Part shown: positions 42,833-48,796 of the stretch, in pieces | Layout of the letters: each line of letters starts with the position of its first letter | Numbering within the stretch: the stretch's first letter is position 1 | NCBI GenBank assembly: GCA_019455245.1 | Contig: JACFMR010000028.1 | Coordinates: 1 to 48,796 of the forward strand | Origin: Opitutaceae bacterium | Lineage (GTDB): Bacteria > Verrucomicrobiota > Verrucomicrobiia > Opitutales > Opitutaceae | Length of the DNA stretch: 48,796 nt | Direction of reading: 5' to 3' | The notes under the pieces: generated by a model | Database searches by the model: none | Told to the model about the DNA's origin: nothing | Seen by the model: the letters and a program-made list of their open reading frames with translations, nothing else | Program-made: the position numbers and the translations under genes

Positions 42833-44242
42833 ATGGTAGCGCTGTTTCCCACCGTCCGGTCGGACCCGGAGCTTTATCCCTACCGCTCGGGTCTGCTGTT
42901 CGGCTTCTTCAACGCGCTGGTTTGGCAGATCGCGATCGGCACGCCGATGGTACTGTTTGCGGAGCGGCTGGGCGCGTCGTCGCTGCAGGTCGGCCTGGCG
43001 TATTCCTTCGTGTTTCTGCTGACGCCGTTGCAGGTGCTGGCCACGGCCCTGCTGCCGCGCTATGGGTTCAAGCGGCTGACGATGCGCGGGTGGGCGGCGC
43101 GAAGCCTGTTTTTGGTTTGTCCGCTGGGCCTCGCGCTGCTGGCGCCCGAGGTGGGCCGCCCCTGGATGGTCAACGTCCTGATCGGCAGCGTGTTTTTCTT
43201 CTGCTTTTTCCGCACCATCGGCGCGGCGGCGCTGACCACGTGGTTCTTTGGTTTTTTGCCGGCGTCGATTCGCGGCCGCTATTTTGGCAGTGACCAAATG
43301 ATCTCGGGCATTGCGGGCGTGGGCACGCTGGTGGCCAGTGCGCTGCTGTTTTCGTGGCTGCCGCTCTATCCGGCGTTGCTCATCCAATACGGCATCGCAT
43401 TTGTCGGCTCGGGGCTCAGCTACGCGGCGTTGGGCCGGTTGCCCGACATCGCGCGGCCGGAACGCATCGGCTTGCGCTCGGTGTTGCGGGATGCGCCGCG
43501 GCTGGTGATCGCGCCCTCGCGGTTCCGCCAATACCTCTGGCTGTCGGCGTGGTATGCGGTGACCGTCACGTCGATCCCGCCGTTTGCCGCCTACTACCTG
43601 AAGGTCGGCGCGGGTTTGGAGCCGGGCCGGATCATGCTTTTCGAGGTGCTGCGTTACCTCGGGGTGATCGCGGGCGCGGGGGTGATGCGGCGGCGGATCG
43701 ACGGCACCGGCACCAAGCCGTTTTTTCTGCTCGCGCTGCTGTTGTATGCCGGCGTGGGCGTGCTGTGGTGGCTGTTTCTCCGTGGGCTGCTCGGGGGCGG
43801 CGGGCTGTTGTTTGCGCTGTATTTCCTGTTGGGGCTGGGCTCGGTGTGCTGGCACATCGCCAACATGAACTATCTGCCCAAGCTCGTACCGGCGGCCGAC
43901 CGGGCGCTGCATGTCACGGTTTACGGTGCGATCACCGCGTGCCTCGGCGGCTGCGCGCCGATCCTGTGGGGTCTGTTTCTCAAGGCCACGGATGCCGCCG
44001 GCCAGCCTGACATCGACGCCGGGGTGTTCGGCTGGTTTTTTGTGCAGGTGGTGCTGAGCGTGAGCGTGTTGTCGTGCTTCATCGCGCGGCTGCCGGAGGA
44101 CTCGAAGGTCTCCGCCGAACCGCTGGTCATCGGCAACGCGCTGCTGCGGCCGTTCCGTGCGGTCACCTATTTGGTGAACCTGGTGGATCCGCGCCACCCG
44201 GACCGCCCGGTGGCGCCCGCGGCAAAACCCCGGCAGGACTGA
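42833..44242 (+). CDS. MFS-type transporter
   Basis: 469 residues with about 11-12 membrane segments (for example SLQVGLAYSFVFLLTPLQVL, VNVLIGSVFFFCFFRTIGAA, TLVASALLFSWLPLYPALLI, FFLLALLLYAGVGVLWWLFL, LLFALYFLLGLGSVCWHIAN). The loop GFLPASIRGRYFGSDQMISG resembles the conserved cytoplasmic loop of major facilitator permeases. The substrate is unknown. The ATG is 46 bases after the argH stop; co-transcription is possible. Confidence 0.85.
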   Translation: MVALFPTVRSDPELYPYRSGLLFGFFNALVWQIAIGTPMVLFAERLGASSLQVGLAYSFVFLLTPLQVLATALLPRYGFKRLTMRGWAARSLFLVCPLGLALLAPEVGRPWMVNVLIGSVFFFCFFRTIGAAALTTWFFGFLPASIRGRYFGSDQMISGIAGVGTLVASALLFSWLPLYPALLIQYGIAFVGSGLSYAALGRLPDIARPERIGLRSVLRDAPRLVIAPSRFRQYLWLSAWYAVTVTSIPPFAAYYLKVGAGLEPGRIMLFEVLRYLGVIAGAGVMRRRIDGTGTKPFFLLALLLYAGVGVLWWLFLRGLLGGGGLLFALYFLLGLGSVCWHIANMNYLPKLVPAADRALHVTVYGAITACLGGCAPILWGLFLKATDAAGQPDIDAGVFGWFFVQVVLSVSVLSCFIARLPEDSKVSAEPLVIGNALLRPFRAVTYLVNLVDPRHPDRPVAPAAKPRQD

Positions 44243-44290
44243 TTCTTCGCTTCCGTCCCGCCGGGTTTCCGTGATTGGCTGCGGCCCCGC

Positions 44291-46120
44291 ATGGCCAAAG
44301 TCCGCATACTTCCCGACCGGGTCGCCAACCAGATCGCCGCAGGCGAGGTGATCGAGCGTCCGGCCGCGGTGATCAAGGAGCTGGTGGAAAACGCGCTCGA
44401 TGCCGGCGCGACCCGCATCGAGGTGGAATTTCGCCACGGCGGGCGCTCCTACATGCGGGTGGAGGACAACGGTCACGGCATGAACCGGGACGACGCGCTC
44501 ATGGCCTTGGAGCGGCACGCGACCAGCAAGATCGCGGAGGCGGCCGATCTCGACCGGTTGGGCAGCTACGGCTTCCGCGGCGAGGCCCTGCCCTCGATCG
44601 CCAGCGTGTCGCGTTTCGAACTGCAGACGCGCGAGGAGGGCAAGGATGCGGGCGTGGAGGTGCTGGTGAACGGCGGCAAACTCGTGCACGTGCGCGACTG
44701 CGGCCGGCCGGTGGGCACGCGCTTCGTGGTCACGCACCTGTTTCACCCGGTGCCGGCGCGGCGCAAGTTTCTCAAGAGCGACCAGACGGAGTCGGCGCAC
44801 ATCATCCAATCGGTGCGGCTCTACGCGCTCGCGTGTCCGCAGGCCGCCTTCACGCTGATCGAGAACGGCCGCGTAATCTTCCGCTCGCCGGAATGCGCGA
44901 CGCTGGAGGAGCGCGTGGCCGGGATATTCGGCCGGCAGACCGCGGAGGCGTTGGTGCCGATCGAGGCGGAGGAGTCCGGCATGACGCTCACCGGGTTGAT
45001 CGGCCGTCCGGGCACGGGCCGCGCCACGCGTCACGAGATGGTGGTGTTTGTCAACCAGCGGCCGGTGGACAGCCGCACGCTCAACTACGCGCTGATTGAG
45101 AGCTATCACGAGACGCTGCCCAAGGGCCGTTATCCGCTGGCGTTCGTGTTCTTCCAATGCCACCCGGCGGAGGTCGATGTGAACGTGCACCCGGCCAAGC
45201 GCGAGGTGCGGTTTCATCGCGAGCCGGTGGTGCGCGGATTTGTGATCCGCAGCGTGCTCGCCCGCTTGCAGGAACTGACGCGTGCCGGCGGGCCGGGAAG
45301 CGCGGTGCCGGCACCGGCCGAGCCGGCAATGCCGCGCACGATGCCACCCGCAGCTGTGCCGCCCGCCACCGGCGCGGGACAAAATCGGTCGCCCGTGTCG
45401 CGACCGCTGCCGGGCTCAACTTTCGGCTCCGGGGCTCCGATGCCGCGGCCGGCGCCCGCTCCGGTGGTAACAACCCCGGCGGCACCGAAACCGGTTGTAT
45501 CCGACGTGCCAACCCCGGGCGCTCCGTCTGCCGCCCCGGCGACAATGCCGGCGTGGCGGCTGCTGGGCATTGCGCACGGCAACTTCGCGCTGTTTGAAAC
45601 CGCCGCGGGGCTGGTGTTGCTCGACCGGCGCGCGGCGCACGAACGCGTCTGGTTCGAGCGGCTGCGCCGGCAGTTTGGCGAGGGCAACGTCCCGGCGCAG
45701 CGGTTGTTGCTGCCGGTGCCGGTGGAACTCGACCCCGTGGCCAGCGCGCTGCTGCTGGAGCGGCTGGAGTTCCTCGGTGCGCATGGATTTGAGGTCGCGG
45801 AGTTCGGTCGTAATTTTTTCCGCATCGAGGCGGTGCCGGCGTGGATGGAGCCGGGGGATGCGGAGCCGTTTCTCCGCGATCTGCTCGGGCTGCTGCGCGA
45901 GGGCCGCCTGCAGACCGGCCGGGCGGAGGTGTTGCGCGAGGAACTGGCCCGGCTCGCCGCGGCCAAGGCCGTGCGGCTGCCCGAAACGGCCTCGGCGGAG
46001 GAGATGCGTGCGTTGGTCACGCAATTGTTTCAAACCGAACGGCCGCTCACCAGTCCCGAAGGGCGGGCGACCTACATCGAGCTCAATCACAGCGAGCTGG
46101 CCCGGCGGTTTCAAAAATAA
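44291..46120 (+). CDS. mutL: DNA mismatch repair protein MutL
   Basis: 609 residues. The GHKL ATPase region is complete: ANQIAAGEVIERPAAVIKEL with ENALDAGA, EDNGHGM, LERHATSKI and GSYGFRGEALPSIASVS. A Pro/Ala-rich linker spans about residues 330-420. The C-terminal dimerisation domain contains DRRAAHERVWFE near 444-455, where endonuclease-type MutL has DQHA(x2)E(x4)E. The last motif reads SPEGRA where CPHGRP is usual. The metal site is thus degenerate and nuclease activity is doubtful. Confidence 0.95.
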   Translation: MAKVRILPDRVANQIAAGEVIERPAAVIKELVENALDAGATRIEVEFRHGGRSYMRVEDNGHGMNRDDALMALERHATSKIAEAADLDRLGSYGFRGEALPSIASVSRFELQTREEGKDAGVEVLVNGGKLVHVRDCGRPVGTRFVVTHLFHPVPARRKFLKSDQTESAHIIQSVRLYALACPQAAFTLIENGRVIFRSPECATLEERVAGIFGRQTAEALVPIEAEESGMTLTGLIGRPGTGRATRHEMVVFVNQRPVDSRTLNYALIESYHETLPKGRYPLAFVFFQCHPAEVDVNVHPAKREVRFHREPVVRGFVIRSVLARLQELTRAGGPGSAVPAPAEPAMPRTMPPAAVPPATGAGQNRSPVSRPLPGSTFGSGAPMPRPAPAPVVTTPAAPKPVVSDVPTPGAPSAAPATMPAWRLLGIAHGNFALFETAAGLVLLDRRAAHERVWFERLRRQFGEGNVPAQRLLLPVPVELDPVASALLLERLEFLGAHGFEVAEFGRNFFRIEAVPAWMEPGDAEPFLRDLLGLLREGRLQTGRAEVLREELARLAAAKAVRLPETASAEEMRALVTQLFQTERPLTSPEGRATYIELNHSELARRFQK

Positions 46121-46171
46121 GCGTGACCCGGCCGGCCGGCTGGCACGATTCTTGTTGATTACCGACCAACC

Positions 46172-48676
46172 ATGCCCGTTGCCAAGAAAGCCGCCACCGC
46201 CAAACCCACGCTCGTCAAACTCCCGGCCCAGCCCTCGGGCGAGGAGTTCCAAACCCTGATCCTGCGGCATCTGACCTCCTCGCTGTCCCGCCACAAGGGC
46301 GGGGCGACACCCCGCGACTGGTGGGTGGCCACGGCGCTGGCGGTGCGCGACACGATCAACGAGCGCATGATCGCCACGCAGTCGGTGCACGCGCACCATG
46401 CCGCCAAGCGGGTGTATTACTTCTCGCTCGAATACCTGATGGGCCGGCTCTTTGAGAGCAACCTGCACGCCACGGGGCTTTACGAAACGGCGCGCGAGGC
46501 GCTGACCGGGCTCGGGGTGGACTTTGACACCGTGCGCGAATCCGAGCCCGACATGGGCCTGGGCAACGGCGGCCTGGGCCGGCTGGCGGCGTGTTTCATG
46601 GACTCGCTGTCCACGCTCGACTACCCGGCGATCGGCTACGGCATCTTTTACGAGTTCGGGCTGTTCACCCAGGAGTTCAAGAACGGGCATCAGGTCGAGC
46701 ATCCGGACCGGTGGCGGGTTTTCGGCAGTCCGTGGGAGGTGTCGCATCCGGATTACACGCAGGTCATCCCGGCCTACGGGCGCATCGAGTATGAGTTCGA
46801 CGACCGCGGCAACTCGCGGCCGCGTTGGGTGGGCTGCAAGGAGATCCTGGGCGTGCCGCACGACATCCCCGTGGCCGGCTACGGCACACAGACCGTGAAC
46901 ATCCTCCGGCTGTGGGCGGCGCAGGCGACGGAGGACTTCGATTTGGCGGCGTTCAACTCCGGCAGCTACGTCGAGGCCGTGCAGGAAAAGGCGGTCAGCG
47001 AGACGATCTCGAAGGTGCTTTACCCGAACGACAAGACGGAGAACGGCAAGGAACTGCGGCTGGTGCAGCAGTATTTCTTCGTGGCCTGTTCGTTGCGCGA
47101 CCTGATCCGCCGGCATTTCCGGCACCGCGAGCACACCTGGGAAAACTTTCCCGACAAGGTCGCGATCCAGCTCAACGACACGCACCCCGCGGTCGCGGTG
47201 GTGGAACTGCTGCGCATGCTGGTGGACGAACACGGCATGGAGCTGGATCCTGCCTGGGCGCTGGTCACGCGGGTCTTCGCCTACACCAACCACACGCTGC
47301 TGCCCGAGGCGTTGGAGGCGTGGAGCGTGCCGTTGTTCGAGCGCGTGCTGCCGCGCCACCTGCAGCTGATTTACGAGATCAACGCCCGCCTGATGCAGGA
47401 CTGCGACCGGCAGTGGCCGGGCGACCACGCGAAGAAGCGCGTGTGTTCCCTGATCGAGGAGAACGGTCGCAAGATGGTGCGCATGGCCAACCTCGCGGTC
47501 ATCGGCTCGCACACGGTCAACGGCGTGGCCGCGCTGCACACCGCGCTGCTGAAGAAACACCTTTTCCCGGACTTCGACGTGCTCTTCCCGGGCAAATTCC
47601 AGAACAAGACCAACGGCATCACGCCGCGGCGCTGGCTGCTGCAGTGCAACCCCGCGCTGGCGGCCGCCATCACCGCGCGGCTTGGTCACGACCGGTGGGC
47701 GCGCGATCTCGACCTGCTGCGCGGGCTCGAACGCCACGCGCGCGACCCGGAGTTTCAGGCGGAGTTTCTGGCGATCAAGCGCGCCAACAAGGAGACCCTG
47801 GCCGGCATCATCCGCGAGACCTGCGGCCTCGCCGTTTCCCCCGACGCGCTGTTCGACGTGCAGATCAAGCGCCTGCACGAATACAAGCGCCAGCATCTCA
47901 ACCTGCTGCACATCATCGCGCTCTACCGCCGGCTGCTGCAGGATCCGGATTACGACATCGTGCCGCGCGTGTTCGTCTTCGCCGCCAAGGCCGCGCCGGG
48001 TTACGACCTCGCAAAAAACATCATCCGCGCGATCAACGTCGTCGGCGACCACATCAACCGCGACGCCCGCATCCGCGACCGGCTGAAGATCGCGTTCCTG
48101 CCGAACTACCGCGTCTCGCTGGCCGAGCGCATCATCCCGGCGGCCGATCTTTCCGAACAAATCTCCACCGCGGGGAAGGAGGCGTCGGGCACGGGCAACA
48201 TGAAGCTCGCCCTCAACGGCGCGCTGACCATCGGCACGCTCGACGGCGCCAACGTCGAGATCCGCGAGGAAGTCGGCGACGACAACATCTTCATCTTCGG
48301 CCAGACGGTCGAGGAGGTCGAGGCGCGCCAGGCCCGCGGTTACAACCCGTGGGACCTGTACCACGCGGACGAGGAGTTGCAGACGATCGTGGACTGGATT
48401 GGCAGCGACTTCTTCACCCCGGGCGAGCACGGCGCGTTTGGCGCGTTGCATCACAGCCTGCTGCACGGCGGCGATCCCTACATGGTGCTGGCCGATTTCC
48501 GTGCCTACAGCGATTGCCAGGCGCGGGTAGATGCGCTCTATCGCCGGCCGGACAAGTGGGCGGAGATGGCGATCCTTAACACCGCGCGCGTCGGCAAGTT
48601 TTCCAGCGACCGCACGATCCGTGAATACGCCGAGCAAATCTGGCGTTTGCCGGTGCTGCCGGTGGCGGCGAAGTAA
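46172..48676 (+). CDS. glgP: glycogen/starch phosphorylase
   Basis: 834 residues, full length for the GT35 family. [35 protein letters not shown] and [20 protein letters not shown] are family landmarks. The pyridoxal-phosphate motif [20 protein letters not shown] lies near residue 670, with the Schiff-base Lys after GNM. It releases glucose-1-phosphate from alpha-1,4-glucan. It is 51 bases after mutL and is followed by a GC-rich hairpin. Confidence 0.97.
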   Translation: MPVAKKAATAKPTLVKLPAQPSGEEFQTLILRHLTSSLSRHKGGATPRDWWVATALAVRDTINERMIATQSVHAHHAAKRVYYFSLEYLMGRLFESNLHATGLYETAREALTGLGVDFDTVRESEPDMGLGNGGLGRLAACFMDSLSTLDYPAIGYGIFYEFGLFTQEFKNGHQVEHPDRWRVFGSPWEVSHPDYTQVIPAYGRIEYEFDDRGNSRPRWVGCKEILGVPHDIPVAGYGTQTVNILRLWAAQATEDFDLAAFNSGSYVEAVQEKAVSETISKVLYPNDKTENGKELRLVQQYFFVACSLRDLIRRHFRHREHTWENFPDKVAIQLNDTHPAVAVVELLRMLVDEHGMELDPAWALVTRVFAYTNHTLLPEALEAWSVPLFERVLPRHLQLIYEINARLMQDCDRQWPGDHAKKRVCSLIEENGRKMVRMANLAVIGSHTVNGVAALHTALLKKHLFPDFDVLFPGKFQNKTNGITPRRWLLQCNPALAAAITARLGHDRWARDLDLLRGLERHARDPEFQAEFLAIKRANKETLAGIIRETCGLAVSPDALFDVQIKRLHEYKRQHLNLLHIIALYRRLLQDPDYDIVPRVFVFAAKAAPGYDLAKNIIRAINVVGDHINRDARIRDRLKIAFLPNYRVSLAERIIPAADLSEQISTAGKEASGTGNMKLALNGALTIGTLDGANVEIREEVGDDNIFIFGQTVEEVEARQARGYNPWDLYHADEELQTIVDWIGSDFFTPGEHGAFGALHHSLLHGGDPYMVLADFRAYSDCQARVDALYRRPDKWAEMAILNTARVGKFSSDRTIREYAEQIWRLPVLPVAAK

Positions 48677-48702
48677 TCGCGATCGCCGCGGGCGTTTGGA
48701 TC

Positions 48703-48731
48703 GTAGGGTGGGGGCGCCGCCCCCGTCTTAC
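48703..48731. repeat. GC-rich palindrome after glgP
   Basis: GTAGGGTGGGGGCG is followed by CGCCCCCGTCTTAC, forming an imperfect hairpin of about 12 bp. It starts with the same GTAGGG end as the repeats at 2357 and 34815, so it may be a shortened member of that family, or may serve as a weak terminator for glgP. Confidence 0.5.
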
Positions 48732-48743
48732 GGTATTAAGCAG

Positions 48744-48796
48744 CTAGCCCGGATATTGCATGAAGGCGGTGTTGCGGCACGGAGGGGCGGTCGGAA
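48744..48796. repeat. right copy of the 53-bp inverted repeat shared by both window ends
   Basis: This is the reverse complement of positions 3-55 with one mismatch. It runs to the last base of the window, so the true repeat may be longer. Confidence 0.9.

Noticed and set aside
42800..45382. 860-codon minus-strand open frame opposite the MFS and mutL genes
   Set aside because: Low-complexity Arg, Gln and His-rich translation with no domain; the plus strand carries recognised proteins.
45416..48637. 1073-codon minus-strand open frame opposite mutL and glgP
   Set aside because: Very long but the translation matches nothing recognisable, and the opposite strand encodes MutL and glycogen phosphorylase with intact motifs.

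Overview
The window is 48.8 kb of high-GC bacterial chromosome. The likely source is the Verrucomicrobiota, probably an Opitutaceae-like member. This is inferred from the mix of families (PEP-CTERM surface protein, DUF4838 glycosidase-like protein, a BBP2-type outer-membrane barrel, an orphan sigma-54 regulator beside exopolysaccharide genes, AraM-type glycerol-1-phosphate dehydrogenase) and not from a marker gene; no rRNA is present. Coding density is high, nearly every gene has a long antisense shadow ORF, and I see no phage, CRISPR array or transposase gene.

Layout. 1-2330: trehalase, DUF302 protein and a chimeric ORF. 2340-2580: a palindromic repeat, a possible 18-codon small ORF and a strong terminator. 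2722-8431: orphan GltD-like flavoprotein, a large carbohydrate-active-like protein, SOUL haem-binding protein, renalase-like flavoprotein and an exported protein. 8616-10091: an ECF sigma factor with two overlapping membrane-protein genes arranged like a CnrYXH metal-sensing module. 10092-11180: a less GC-rich insertion carrying a PEP-CTERM gene, with a diverged copy of the upstream gene's 3' end on its far side. 11285-18836: sigma-54 response regulator followed by an exopolysaccharide block (GT39-like membrane protein, outer-membrane barrel, Wzc-like tyrosine autokinase, PstS-like protein). 18888-25388: tRNA-Gly, DUF4838 protein, DksA-like protein, Gfo/Idh/MocA oxidoreductase, beta-helix transferase, trpS, pdxH and a TonB-C protein. 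25562-31346: a minus-strand operon tyrA-aroA-cmk-plsC-gdpD-araM in which neighbouring genes mostly overlap or nearly touch. 31495-34739: a coiled-coil/FGE-like protein, an EVE protein and a PIN-TRAM membrane protein. 34740-38060: three tRNA genes (Asp, Arg, Ala) each followed by dispersed palindromic repeats, plus three small genes. 38060-48676: an FAD oxidoreductase interrupted by an in-frame TGA, an SDR, OsmC, argH, an MFS permease, mutL and glgP.

Most interesting signals. (1) A small element sits at the 3' end of tRNA-Asp, flanked by 48-49 bp direct repeats made of the tRNA 3' end plus its terminator; a homologous element follows tRNA-Arg, and the two share a hairpin whose stem sequence differs but stays paired. 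(2) The PEP-CTERM insertion beside the ECF module. (3) The in-frame TGA in an otherwise intact oxidoreductase. (4) 53-bp inverted repeats at the two ends of the window. (5) The CnrYXH-like sigma module. Functions of proteins are inferred from recognised motifs; no database search was run.
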